From Balneola sp. (lineage in GTDB: Bacteria > Bacteroidota > Rhodothermia > Balneolales > Balneolaceae), in contig NZMW01000011.1 of assembly GCA_002694685.1 (NCBI GenBank), positions 110,523 through 174,522 on the forward strand: a stretch of 64,000 nt of DNA, in the 5' to 3' direction. The position numbers and the translations under genes are program-made. A model generated the notes under the pieces. It was not told the origin of the DNA and ran no database searches. It saw only the letters and a list, made by a program, of their open reading frames with translations. Within the stretch, counting starts at the first letter, position 1. The number at the start of each line of letters is the position of its first letter. Of the stretch, positions 7,134 through 15,920 are shown in pieces.

Positions 7134-10063
7134 AATTGGCCAAATATTAATTGAGTATTTCCCCGGGTCGGCTCATACGAGAACCCGATCCCTAAATCTA
7201 ACAACAAATTGGACACTTTAAACTGAACATGCAGGCCTGCACCTAAAACACTCCGGCTAGATTCCACTAAGTCGTTGGCGTTCATGTCAGTTAGCGTGTG
7301 TGTAAAAGTTGTTAAATAGACACTGCTTAAGTATAAAGGCACTAATAACCCCCCTGTATCGGGATACCAAACGGGGATCGTGTAGCGGGTACTAAACCGA
7401 CCTATGTTCTGAAAACCTGTGTCATTAGAAATATTATAATTCGGGAAGTCGATGTTATTGAAACCCATCGGCACGATGGTGCTGTTTGAATAAATAGCCC
7501 TTGAGCTCTGATTTAGAAACTGAAGATCTAACCGCATAGATTGATTCCACCTTCTTAACGGAGAAACAAATCCAAACACACCATAATAGGCTGCCCACTG
7601 ATTTCTAAAATTAGCTGAGTAATCGCCTATGGGTGTAGGAACTGTAGCGCTTGGTTCATTCAAGGTCTGCTCATACAAACCAAATAGCGCCATTCCGGAA
7701 GAAGGCTGGATATCTCTCGGTAGATTTAGAATCCCCAGGCTCAATTGAGAAAACAATCCTGCTTTATATCGTGTCGAAAAGTCGGTCAACTCATCCGCAT
7801 CCAGGTTGTAGTATTTGAACTGCTCGGCTGAAATCTCCGGTGAGAAAGAGAACGCGCTGTACCTGGTATCACCCCGGAATATATAATTAAAGGGCATAGA
7901 CAAGCTAAAGCCACGATCCTGCCTCATCAGTGAAAACACCTCGTTTTGATTATTCCGTATGGCAAAAAACTGAGGGTCGCTGTAAGCAGAAACTTCTACT
8001 CCGGGATAGAACATCTTATTGGTGTAGGTGAAGTCATACCATACCCGATTCTGAATACCTGTTATCTCAGCAGAATAAGCCTGCCGGGAAAGAGCATCTA
8101 TACTCGAAAATCCAGCTCCATATTGATAGGTATCTGCCTTTTCCAGAAAGACAGGATATACCGCACGGGGCTTTAGCCAGGAAGCATCACTGCGATAGGG
8201 TGTTTTTTCTATCTCTGAGATGGAGCTCATGACAGAGGAGCCCAAGAGTGGCCGTGAGATCTCTTCCTCGAGTGCAGAACCTGTAAGCAGGGCTTCGTTA
8301 GTGATCGGTTTGTTTACAAAGACAGCCCGGCTTAGCGTGGCTATTTTTCGTTCATCAACAGATTGCAATACATAGGCAATTGTATTTCCATCGGGTGAAT
8401 AGGAAGCTTCAAAAGCATTATACAACGAGCTTGTTAACTGAGTAATTTCTTCGGTGTCTAAATCATATTCATAGACATTCATTGCCGGTGAGGCATCCAT
8501 AGTGAATAGAAGTTTATTTCCATCCGGGTGCCATTCCGGATCAAATATGGAAGCATTATAAAAGGCCAGATCCGGGTCTCCATCTAATTCTTGTGAAAGA
8601 GTGTTTATTGTGGTGATCCATAGCGCCTGAACTCCTCTTTTATTCACAACCACCGCAAGTTGCTCCGGGTTTGTTGGGTTGAATTGCATGCTGACCGGAA
8701 TCCCGTTTGTGAAGCTTTTTCGAGTTTCTACTGAACCATCACCAAGTACTTCCACTATTTGAGCGCCGGCTCCGTCAACCTGAATTCCTAGCACTCTATC
8801 CCCATTGGTCGTGGGGGCATAGGTTTTAGCGCCATCCGTAAGTCGCTCTGTTTTACCTGTTCCTACATTCAACTTCTGGATATCGGTTGTGTAAACACCG
8901 CTGATTAAAGGATCGCTTTCGTAATTACTGAAATAGAGATCTTTTCCATTTTCTAAATCATGATTGTAATCACCAACGCTGAAGACTTCTTTTATCAGTT
9001 TGAAATCCCCGCTTTCAAGGTTATATCGATAGAAGCCGACACGGCCGTTATAGAAGGAACCATAAAAAAGCAGCTCTTCATCCGAAATCCACTGCGGACC
9101 GTGCATTTCCTCCCCGCTGTATTTCGTATCGATAATCCGGGATTTTTCGGTCGTATTTACTTCAATTTGTGCTAATCGGATTGACTCCTCCTCTTCCAGG
9201 TCTTCTTCATATAAAGCATATAGCTGTCCAGGCCACTTCCCCGTTTTCTGCCGAAGTGAAAATCCATAGCCCAAAAAGAAATTATGGTAATGATCGCGGA
9301 TGGTCCTCTTTGAGATATCGTCTCCATACTCATCATGCAACCAATCCATAAAAGTATATCCGGCTACATAATGTCGATTGTATGGCTGGGAGTAATCTGA
9401 GGTAATCAATGTCTGCCCCATATTCCAGCGGTCGGAGCTCCCAAAATTTGAATTAAAACGATTGGTATTAAAGGTGTAATTACCCCGCCCCCCATTGGGC
9501 GCCACTGATTCTGTTTCGTGATAAACCGCCAGCCCTTCATGCAAACCAACCGGAGGAAATCCGTGAAATGTTCGGGCAATGTCCGGAGAGAAAAGGCTTA
9601 TGAAATTGGGAATACTCACCTTCTTTTCATCAAAAGGCTGCTGAACATTGAAGTGCGTTGCGTGGACCAGCTCATGTGGCAGTACGGTTTCCAGCCAGTC
9701 GCCGGACTGCGGGTTCATCCCTTTACCCTTCAACGCAGAAAGATCTATTTCTGAACGAAAATTAAACGAGGTCACAAACCCGTTAGAGAGGTAGTTATAG
9801 TTATTCAATACTACCGGGAAATTATTTAGCCGACCACCGGTCAGGTTTGATATACTTTCGTACTGGCTTTCGAGAATGGCTGCCGAACGATAGGCTAAGG
9901 AGTCTTCCCCATCTGGAAAAATAATGCGGAAATGCGGGGTTTTAAGCTGCTGCCAGTTTAATCCGCTTGGTCTGTTTATCACTGTAGGATTATACAGCTG
10001 ACCAAAAGCTAAGCCGGGCATCGCCAGAAATACAAAGAGTAGAATTAATTTAATGTCCTTCAT
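7130..10063 (-). CDS. Secreted gluzincin-like metallopeptidase with TolB-type propeller and C-terminal beta-barrel
   Basis: 977 aa with a signal peptide (LILLFVFLAMPGLAFGQ). Residues ~35-290 are peptidase-MA-like: PHELVHATHF carries HExxH at 130-134 and HEGLAVYHE gives a possible third ligand Glu176. Residues ~310-600 contain PD40/WD40-like propeller repeats (for example DPEWHPDGNKLLFT and EASYSPDGNTIAYV). The last ~330 residues have alternating aromatic strands ending in TQLIFGQF, with a terminal Phe typical of outer-membrane barrels. Inferred: an outer-membrane-anchored protein with an extracellular or periplasmic metalloprotease domain. It shares its first base with the end of the hemolysin III gene and its end with the DUF2911 start, so the three form an operon. 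Confidence 0.75.
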   Translation of the reverse strand: MKDIKLILLFVFLAMPGLAFGQLYNPTVINRPSGLNWQQLKTPHFRIIFPDGEDSLAYRSAAILESQYESISNLTGGRLNNFPVVLNNYNYLSNGFVTSFNFRSEIDLSALKGKGMNPQSGDWLETVLPHELVHATHFNVQQPFDEKKVSIPNFISLFSPDIARTFHGFPPVGLHEGLAVYHETESVAPNGGRGNYTFNTNRFNSNFGSSDRWNMGQTLITSDYSQPYNRHYVAGYTFMDWLHDEYGDDISKRTIRDHYHNFFLGYGFSLRQKTGKWPGQLYALYEEDLEEEESIRLAQIEVNTTEKSRIIDTKYSGEEMHGPQWISDEELLFYGSFYNGRVGFYRYNLESGDFKLIKEVFSVGDYNHDLENGKDLYFSNYESDPLISGVYTTDIQKLNVGTGKTERLTDGAKTYAPTTNGDRVLGIQVDGAGAQIVEVLGDGSVETRKSFTNGIPVSMQFNPTNPEQLAVVVNKRGVQALWITTINTLSQELDGDPDLAFYNASIFDPEWHPDGNKLLFTMDASPAMNVYEYDLDTEEITQLTSSLYNAFEASYSPDGNTIAYVLQSVDERKIATLSRAVFVNKPITNEALLTGSALEEEISRPLLGSSVMSSISEIEKTPYRSDASWLKPRAVYPVFLEKADTYQYGAGFSSIDALSRQAYSAEITGIQNRVWYDFTYTNKMFYPGVEVSAYSDPQFFAIRNNQNEVFSLMRQDRGFSLSMPFNYIFRGDTRYSAFSFSPEISAEQFKYYNLDADELTDFSTRYKAGLFSQLSLGILNLPRDIQPSSGMALFGLYEQTLNEPSATVPTPIGDYSANFRNQWAAYYGVFGFVSPLRRWNQSMRLDLQFLNQSSRAIYSNSTIVPMGFNNIDFPNYNISNDTGFQNIGRFSTRYTIPVWYPDTGGLLVPLYLSSVYLTTFTHTLTDMNANDLVESSRSVLGAGLHVQFKVSNLLLDLGIGFSYEPTRGNTQLIFGQF

Positions 10064-10728
10064 TAAGCAGGTAGGTTAAAATCTGGTAAGTATCTATAGA
10101 TCGCCCAATAATGAGAAAAAGCGCCGCCCATTACAAACAGGTGCCAAATTTCATGGAAGCCAAATACCTCCGGAAAGGGATCCGGTTTCTTCATGCCATA
10201 AATAACAGCACCTACCGTATAGAATAATCCTCCAACAGCTATCCAATATACAAACGCGTGGGGAATGAGATCCCAAACCATGGGGAGGATAATCACAGAG
10301 ACCCAGCCCATCAGCAAATAAATAAATGTAGAAAACCAGCGGGGAGCACTCATCCAGAACGTCTTTTTAAGGATTCCGCCTAAAGCAAAAATCCAAACAC
10401 CGAGCATCATTCCCCACTGCCACGCGCCTTCCAAAACAATCGCACACATCGGGGTATAGGTTCCGGCAATCACAATATAGATGAGGTAGTGGTCTACCAT
10501 CCGGAAGATCTCCTCCACTTTGAAGGATACATTTAAGGTGTGATAGATGGCGCTGGATAGAAACATCAGTACAACGGTGATCCCGTAAATTATAAATGAG
10601 ACTTTATGGCCAAGCGGGCTTTCACTTGCTTCAGACATTAAAAAGAAAAGCCAAATAAATGCTATTAATGCCCCCAGATAGTGGGACCAGGCGTTAAAGG
10701 GCTCTCTTGGAGGAAATACTATTTTCAA
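10063..10728 (-). CDS. Hemolysin III family (PAQR-like) membrane protein
   Basis: 221 aa with about seven hydrophobic segments. Conserved blocks of the HlyIII/YqfA family are present: FNAWSHYLGALIAF at residue 8, SSAIYHTL near 58, RMVDHYLIYIVIAGTYTP near 75, and FHEIWHLFVMGGAFSHYW near 196. The histidines in these blocks form the putative zinc site of the PAQR fold. Bacterial members affect membrane lipid and energy homeostasis; haemolytic activity is not general. The start is TTG at 10728 because no ATG precedes the first membrane segment. First gene of the operon with the 977-aa protein (TAATG overlap). Confidence 0.85.
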   Translation of the reverse strand: MKIVFPPREPFNAWSHYLGALIAFIWLFFLMSEASESPLGHKVSFIIYGITVVLMFLSSAIYHTLNVSFKVEEIFRMVDHYLIYIVIAGTYTPMCAIVLEGAWQWGMMLGVWIFALGGILKKTFWMSAPRWFSTFIYLLMGWVSVIILPMVWDLIPHAFVYWIAVGGLFYTVGAVIYGMKKPDPFPEVFGFHEIWHLFVMGGAFSHYWAIYRYLPDFNLPA

Positions 10729-10940
10729 TGGAACTACTCTTTTTCGATTGGTTGGCTTGAAATATAGATGTTTTGGTCTTCTAAATGCTAATCGTGAATC
10801 AGTAATATCAGATCTTTACTTCGTGCTGACTTATAGCCTGATATCTCTTGAGTTAATCAAAATACCATTACTTACGTTCTAAGCACTCAAGATGGCAACA
10901 GCCAGATAATCTGGAATTGACTAAAATATATACCGCCTTT

Positions 10941-12191
10941 TCAAAAGAAGCGCCAGTAGAAAAAGAGCAGGGCGAAAGCAGTCAGGAAGGTCATCCCCAG
11001 CCAGCTCAATACTTTTAGCCAGGTTTTGGGCTGATGCTCTTTGGGAGTTAATGAAGAAAAGATCAGCTTATAATTTATAAATGCCAGCGCCGGAGCAGTC
11101 AGGAATGAAAGCGATGTTGCCAGATCAATCATATAAGTAAACTGACTTCCCGCCAGCCACAGAACCAACATTGAGATTGCTGAAATGATAAAAAGCAGTC
11201 TTTTGTAGGAAAAAATCCGCGATTCACTTTCCCGCTCTTTCATCACACGGATAATCTCGCGGGTTACTCTGGGGTAAGAATCCGTAACGGTAAGTGTAGT
11301 GCTGAACATCGTTGTGAAGGCGCAGATGATGATAATCCAGTGTGCCCAGTTGCCCAGGGTTTGAGTGTAGAGGTCAATAAGCTGCTGAGCGAAACCTGCA
11401 CCTGATGCCGAAAAGCTCACGCCGGAACCAAACATAACCAAGGCTCCGAGGGAGAGAAAAATGAGCGCTAAGATTGAAGCCCCCACATAGCCAATGTTAA
11501 AATCGAGTAGGCTTTCGCGCAGGCTGGATTTATGATTGGTCTGTTTATCACGTTCCAAACTCCAAAGTGAATGCCAGGCCGCTGCGTCAATCGGGATGGG
11601 CATCCACCCCATTAATGCGATTAGAAAAGTAACCCCGGCTACATCCCAAACCGATGGTGCAGACGGTAGTTCGGATGGAGACGTTTCAAAGAGAGCCGCC
11701 AACAAAGCCGCTATGGTTGAAACCGTTAACACAACCATTACGACTTTAATCAGGGAGTCGAGAGCGGAGTATTCTCCTTTAAAAAGCACCCCGATACAGA
11801 TCACCAAAATAATGATACTCCAAACAAGCAGAGGAAGCTCTATTCCCGTTAACTCAACAGCCAAACTTGCCGTCACGATAGTTACCGCCGCCTGTATCGC
11901 AAACATGGTTCCCACCGTAAAAATGATATAGATCCAAAGCGCCCAGCTTCCCAGTTTTTTGTACCCTGCGATGAGGCTTTCTCCCGTTGCCGTAGCGTAG
12001 CGCGGACCGTATTCCAGAAAGGGATATTTCATCAAGCTGGCTATCAGCACAGCCCAAACCAGCGTAAATCCATAGTCAGCTCCCGCCCGGGTGGATTGCA
12101 CCAAATGCGAAACCCCGATAGCAGCGGCAGCCAAAATGAGCCCCGGCCCAAAGGCATATTTAAAAGTAGATTTTACTTTATCCGACTCCAT
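10941..12191 (-). CDS. Nramp-related transporter lacking the DPGN metal-binding motif
   Basis: 416 aa with about eleven hydrophobic segments in the LeuT/Nramp order. The TM1 region reads GPGLILAAAAIGVSHLVQ, where canonical Nramp proteins have DPGN; the Asp and Asn metal ligands are replaced (about Gly and His). The TM6 region keeps a Met-Pro pair (MGWMPIPIDAAAW). ALWIYIIFTVGTMFAIQAA and FSTTLTVTDSYPRVTREI are recognisable Nramp-family blocks. Known Nramps import Mn2+ or Fe2+ with protons; loss of the DPGN pair argues against the same chemistry, and Mg2+-type relatives or an unknown substrate are possible. Single gene, divergent from the M14 peptidase. Confidence 0.75.
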   Translation of the reverse strand: MESDKVKSTFKYAFGPGLILAAAAIGVSHLVQSTRAGADYGFTLVWAVLIASLMKYPFLEYGPRYATATGESLIAGYKKLGSWALWIYIIFTVGTMFAIQAAVTIVTASLAVELTGIELPLLVWSIIILVICIGVLFKGEYSALDSLIKVVMVVLTVSTIAALLAALFETSPSELPSAPSVWDVAGVTFLIALMGWMPIPIDAAAWHSLWSLERDKQTNHKSSLRESLLDFNIGYVGASILALIFLSLGALVMFGSGVSFSASGAGFAQQLIDLYTQTLGNWAHWIIIICAFTTMFSTTLTVTDSYPRVTREIIRVMKERESESRIFSYKRLLFIISAISMLVLWLAGSQFTYMIDLATSLSFLTAPALAFINYKLIFSSLTPKEHQPKTWLKVLSWLGMTFLTAFALLFFYWRFF

Positions 12192-12265
12192 TTCCCGATG
12201 CTTTGCTTTCTATTCCTACTGATGATACTGAAAAATCTACTCACAGCTTAAAAGGAATCTGCAAG

Positions 12266-12347
12266 CATTCGCAAATCGGTCATTCGGTCCATCGGTTAAT
12301 CGCTATTCTTTTTGAGGGAAGAAAGGTCGAACGACCGACTTGCGATG
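12266..12347. repeat. Imperfect long inverted repeat
   Basis: cattcgcaaatcggtc (12266-12281) pairs with gaccgacttgcgatg (12333-12347) with one bulge and one mismatch. A shorter palindrome, ggtcgaacgacc, lies at 12325-12336. It probably belongs to the same ggtcg-rich repeat family as 12446-12507. Confidence 0.5.
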
Positions 12348-12374
12348 GACGAATTCTTTTTAATTACAAAATTG

Positions 12375-12550
12375 TGCTTTAGAGCTTTCGTGGCTCTAAT
12401 AAGTGTTGGATATGTCGAATCTTAACTTTACTCCCCGCTAGAGTTATTCGTCAGACCATCTCGTGCCAAGTCCTGTATTTCTCTTTCTATTCAATGGTCG
12501 GACGAATACCTGCCAAAATTCACATTTTCATGCTTTAGAGCTTTCTTGGC
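12375..12550. repeat. 20-bp direct repeat flanking the inverted repeat
   Basis: A 20-bp stretch at 12375-12394 (tgctttagagctttcgtggc) recurs at 12531-12550 with one change (g to t). The two copies flank the inverted repeat at 12446-12507, which suggests duplication accompanying insertion or a decayed repeat unit. Confidence 0.6.
12446..12507. repeat. Inverted repeat, gtcagaccat/atggtcgga family
   Basis: attcgtcagaccat (12446-12459) and atggtcggacgaat (12494-12507) are inverted copies of each other with a single mismatch over 14 bp, spaced by 34 nt. The core matches the repeat at 5254-5307. Confidence 0.55.
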
Positions 12551-12663
12551 AAAAACAAATTCAACCCGAGAATGAACGAATACTTTTAAAAGCTTTTTTC
12601 ATTTTGAACTGGTACCATTCAGCGCGTTATTGACGTATCAACAAGTATAAACCAATTTTTACT

Positions 12664-15246
12664 ATGAAAGCTCTCTTTACTGCTCTTATTTCTCTTTTAT
12701 TTGGGATGATGACTCACGCTCAGGTTCTCAATCCTGAGCCCGTAGGTCTTGACTATTTTCTCCCAGATGGAGTTACCTATAATTCTGAAATTCCAACCCC
12801 GAAAGATGTTCTCGGTGCTGAGTTGGGTGAATGGCATGTTCGCCACGATCAACTGGTGAATTATATGTATGCCGTTGCTGAGGCTTCAGACAGAGTAACT
12901 ATCAGCGAATATGCACGGTCCTATGAAAACCGGCCGCTTTTGATGCTGACCATCACTTCTCCTCAAAACCAGCGCAACATTAATGCGATCAAAGAAGAGC
13001 ATTTAAAACTGACGGATGCGTCTCAATCTGAAAGTTTGAATCTTGCTGAAATGCCGATTGTGGTAACCATGAGCTACAGTGTTCACGGAAATGAGCCGAG
13101 TGGTTCTAATGCATCACTGGCTGTTGTGTATCACCTTGCCGCTGCTCAGGGAGCTGAAATTAATGAGATGCTGAACAATACTGTTGTTCTGATTGACCCA
13201 AGTATTAATCCTGATGGATTGAGCCGTTTTGCACACTGGGCAAACATTCACAAAAGTAAAAATGTCCTCGTTTCTGATCCGCAAAGCCGTGAGTTTGATG
13301 AAAACTGGCCGGGCGGAAGAACCAATCACTATTGGTTTGACCTGAACCGTGACTGGTTGTTGATGCAGCATCCTGAAAGTAAGGGACGCGTTGCTAAATT
13401 TCACGAATGGGTTCCTCAGATTTTGACCGATCACCACGAAATGGGAACTAACGCAACCTTCTTCTTTCAGCCTGGAATCCCTTCGCGTACACACCCTATC
13501 ACCCCACAAAGAAACCAGGATTTAACAGGGGCTATTGCTGAATATCACGCGGATGCTCTGGATGAAATTCAATCACTTTACTACTCCAAAGAAAGTTTTG
13601 ATGATTTCTATTACGGAAAAGGCTCTACCTATCCGGATGTAAATGGCTCCATCGGAATCCTGTTTGAGCAAGCGAGTTCACGCGGACATGCACAGGAAAG
13701 TATTCATGGAATCCTTGAGTTTCCATTCACCATCCGAAACCAGTTTACGACTTCGCTCTCGACCTTAGAAGCTGCTCAAAGCCTCAAGGAAGAGTTGCTC
13801 GCTAACACCCGTGAGTTTTATCAGGAAGCAGCTGAAGAAGCCGGTGACGCCTCTATCAAAGCATATGTATTTGGAGAAGAAGCGGATCAGGCCCGAACCA
13901 AGCACTTGGCCGAAATGCTGAAGCGCAATCAGGTAGATGTTTATGAACTTGCTCGTGATTACGAAGACTTCACAGCTGGAAAAGCATACGTAGTTCCTAC
14001 CAACCAGACTCAGTACAAATTGATTACTGCTTTATTCGAGCGCAGAACAGAGTTTACCGACAGTCTTTTTTATGATGTGTCTTCATGGACTATGCCTTAT
14101 GCCTTCAACCTGCCTTTCGCGGAATTGAACAGAGGCTACAACAGCAACATGCTGGGCGATGAGTTTACTTTGGAAGACCTGAATCTTACCGGCGAACTTA
14201 ATGGTGGACAAGCCGACTACGCCTACGCTTTTGAGTGGGATGAGTATTACGCTCCCCGAGCTGTTTATAGATTATTATCCCACGGAGTGAGAGCAAAAGT
14301 AGCTTCCCGAACTTTTAAATCTGTTACTTCTAACGGAGCTAAAGATTTTGATTACGGAACTATCGTTGTGCCAATGGGCGTGCAGGATGATCCTGAAATG
14401 GTTCACGAGCTAATTCAAACCATCACAGAAGAAGATGGAATCACCGTTTATAACCTTTCAACTGGTTTAACACCTTCCGGCATTGACTTAGGAAGTAATA
14501 ACTTTGAAAATCTACGAGACCCTAAAGTCGCAATTATTGGCGGATCCGGAACCAGCTCATATGAAGTAGGCGAAGCGTGGCACCTGTTTGACCAGCGCTA
14601 TCATATGCCGGCAACCATTCTTGAATATGGTGAGTTGGGCGGAGCAGATCTTGATCGTTACAACGTGATTATTTCCAGTGGATATGGCATGTCAGATCGT
14701 GCTGCTGAAAATCTTAAAAACTGGGTTCGCTCAGGCGGGACACTGGTTGTTTATCGAAACGCTCTCCGTTGGGCTGCTTCACAAGGTTTTGCGAACATCG
14801 ATTTTGTTGAAGACGCAGAAGAAGACGAAGATGCTGAAGTTCAGGTTCGCCCTTACGTGAAACAAGGTCCTGATTCCGGATCTGAATATATCGGTGGCTC
14901 CATTTTCAATGCCAAGCTTGATCTCACTCATCCCCTAGGCTATGGGTATAATAATGATGACCTGACTGTTTTCCGAAGCACAACTACCTTCATGGAAAAA
15001 GGAGAGAATCCATATTCAACTCCACTCTACTACACAGATACTCCATTAGCTAGTGGTTATAGCAATGACGAAAACCTGGAGAAAGCCAAAGGTACTGCGG
15101 CCATCGTGGTAAGCCGTCTTGGCGGAGGAAAAGTAATTGCCATGGCCGACAACCCTAACTTCCGTGCATTCTGGTATGGAACCAATAAGTTGTTTGCCAA
15201 CGCTGTTTTCTTCGGCCACACCATTAGCGGAAGTACTGCTAACTAA
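12664..15246 (+). CDS. Secreted M14-family zinc carboxypeptidase-like protein
   Basis: 860 aa with an N-terminal signal peptide (KALFTALISLLFGMMTHAQ). Residues ~50-390 are an M14 domain: YSVHGNEPSG gives the HxxE zinc pair (His141, Glu144), DHHEMG near 256-261 supplies the third His, and LFEQASSRG near 338 contains the expected general-base Glu. The remaining ~450 residues end in a glutamine-amidotransferase-like/ThuA-like alpha-beta region (KVAIIGGSGTSSYEVGEAWHL, NVIISSGYGMS). Likely a periplasmic or secreted peptidase that trims C-terminal residues. The gene ends at a strong intrinsic terminator. Confidence 0.87.
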   Translation: MKALFTALISLLFGMMTHAQVLNPEPVGLDYFLPDGVTYNSEIPTPKDVLGAELGEWHVRHDQLVNYMYAVAEASDRVTISEYARSYENRPLLMLTITSPQNQRNINAIKEEHLKLTDASQSESLNLAEMPIVVTMSYSVHGNEPSGSNASLAVVYHLAAAQGAEINEMLNNTVVLIDPSINPDGLSRFAHWANIHKSKNVLVSDPQSREFDENWPGGRTNHYWFDLNRDWLLMQHPESKGRVAKFHEWVPQILTDHHEMGTNATFFFQPGIPSRTHPITPQRNQDLTGAIAEYHADALDEIQSLYYSKESFDDFYYGKGSTYPDVNGSIGILFEQASSRGHAQESIHGILEFPFTIRNQFTTSLSTLEAAQSLKEELLANTREFYQEAAEEAGDASIKAYVFGEEADQARTKHLAEMLKRNQVDVYELARDYEDFTAGKAYVVPTNQTQYKLITALFERRTEFTDSLFYDVSSWTMPYAFNLPFAELNRGYNSNMLGDEFTLEDLNLTGELNGGQADYAYAFEWDEYYAPRAVYRLLSHGVRAKVASRTFKSVTSNGAKDFDYGTIVVPMGVQDDPEMVHELIQTITEEDGITVYNLSTGLTPSGIDLGSNNFENLRDPKVAIIGGSGTSSYEVGEAWHLFDQRYHMPATILEYGELGGADLDRYNVIISSGYGMSDRAAENLKNWVRSGGTLVVYRNALRWAASQGFANIDFVEDAEEDEDAEVQVRPYVKQGPDSGSEYIGGSIFNAKLDLTHPLGYGYNNDDLTVFRSTTTFMEKGENPYSTPLYYTDTPLASGYSNDENLEKAKGTAAIVVSRLGGGKVIAMADNPNFRAFWYGTNKLFANAVFFGHTISGSTAN

Positions 15247-15275
15247 TTTGTTTTATAGGTTATTTTAAAGACACT

Positions 15276-15316
15276 ACCGTAAGGGCGTATTGCAATTCGC
15301 CCTTACGGTTTTTTTT
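15276..15316. terminator. Bidirectional intrinsic terminator
   Basis: Perfect 12-bp arms accgtaagggcg (15276-15287) and cgcccttacggt (15298-15309) with a 10-nt loop, followed by a T-run on the plus strand. It sits between the convergent M14 gene and the DUF1905/YdeI-like gene and probably serves both. Confidence 0.88.
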
Positions 15317-15317
15317 A

Positions 15318-15827
15318 TTAGGAGTCTCGAGGAGGTAACCCTAAAAGATTCCTCATATCAAATTCATCTTCGGGTTGAGCTTTCAAGTTGTTGATAAGCA
15401 TAATAGCACGGTCAATTTTCAGCTGACTGCTTTTTACCTGAGATACATAGTGAATGATGTATCGCTGTTTGCTGGGAGCCAGCATTTCAAATCTTCGCTC
15501 TCCCTCTTGATCCTGTTCCAATAAAGCTTCCAACTCTTCCGGCATTTCCATCCCGTATTTGCTGTGATCCAATTCTAAAGTCACTTCAACTTCATCCCCC
15601 AACTCTACACCAAATTCCTTCATCCGTTTTTTGTTTACTGTGATGTAAGCCGCTCCCCCGCCCAAAGCAACCATCCCACCATGAAAAGCTTTCTGACCAT
15701 TTATTGAGCACATCAAACGCGTTCCAATCCCGCCCACCTTATCCACGATTTCTGAGGGAACGGTAATATGATGCAGTTTTAGCTTGGCAAGATGATCGAT
15801 ATGAGATTTGAAAGTGATTGGATTCAT
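15318..15827 (-). CDS. DUF1905/YdeI-OmpD-associated domain protein
   Basis: 169 aa. The N-terminal ~90 residues match DUF1905 (HHITVPSEIV near 20, GTRLMCSINGQKAFHGGMVALGGGAAYI split over 35-63, LGDEVEVTLELD near 76), a small beta-barrel. The C-terminal part (LEALLEQDQEGERRFEML, KQRYIIHYVSQVKSSQLKIDRA) matches the YdeI/OmpD-associated tail. Function is unknown. The first gene of this window belongs to the broader YdeI family but lacks the DUF1905 half. Confidence 0.8.
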   Translation of the reverse strand: MNPITFKSHIDHLAKLKLHHITVPSEIVDKVGGIGTRLMCSINGQKAFHGGMVALGGGAAYITVNKKRMKEFGVELGDEVEVTLELDHSKYGMEMPEELEALLEQDQEGERRFEMLAPSKQRYIIHYVSQVKSSQLKIDRAIMLINNLKAQPEDEFDMRNLLGLPPRDS

Positions 15828-15920
15828 TGTATTGTGACATAAACCTGTGCCGATCTCTGTCAGCTAACCATGGTATGCATATCTTCTCGCTGAGTCGATT
15901 TCTTTTTTAATATTTAATGT

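Larger units (their letters stand above)
12192..12663. other. Repeat-rich 472-bp divergent intergenic region
   Basis: The region between the Nramp-like and M14 genes has no convincing ORF. It contains two large inverted repeats (12266-12347 and 12446-12507) and a 20-bp direct repeat (12375-12394 and 12531-12550). The promoters of both flanking genes must lie here, but I cannot place them with confidence. Confidence 0.6.
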
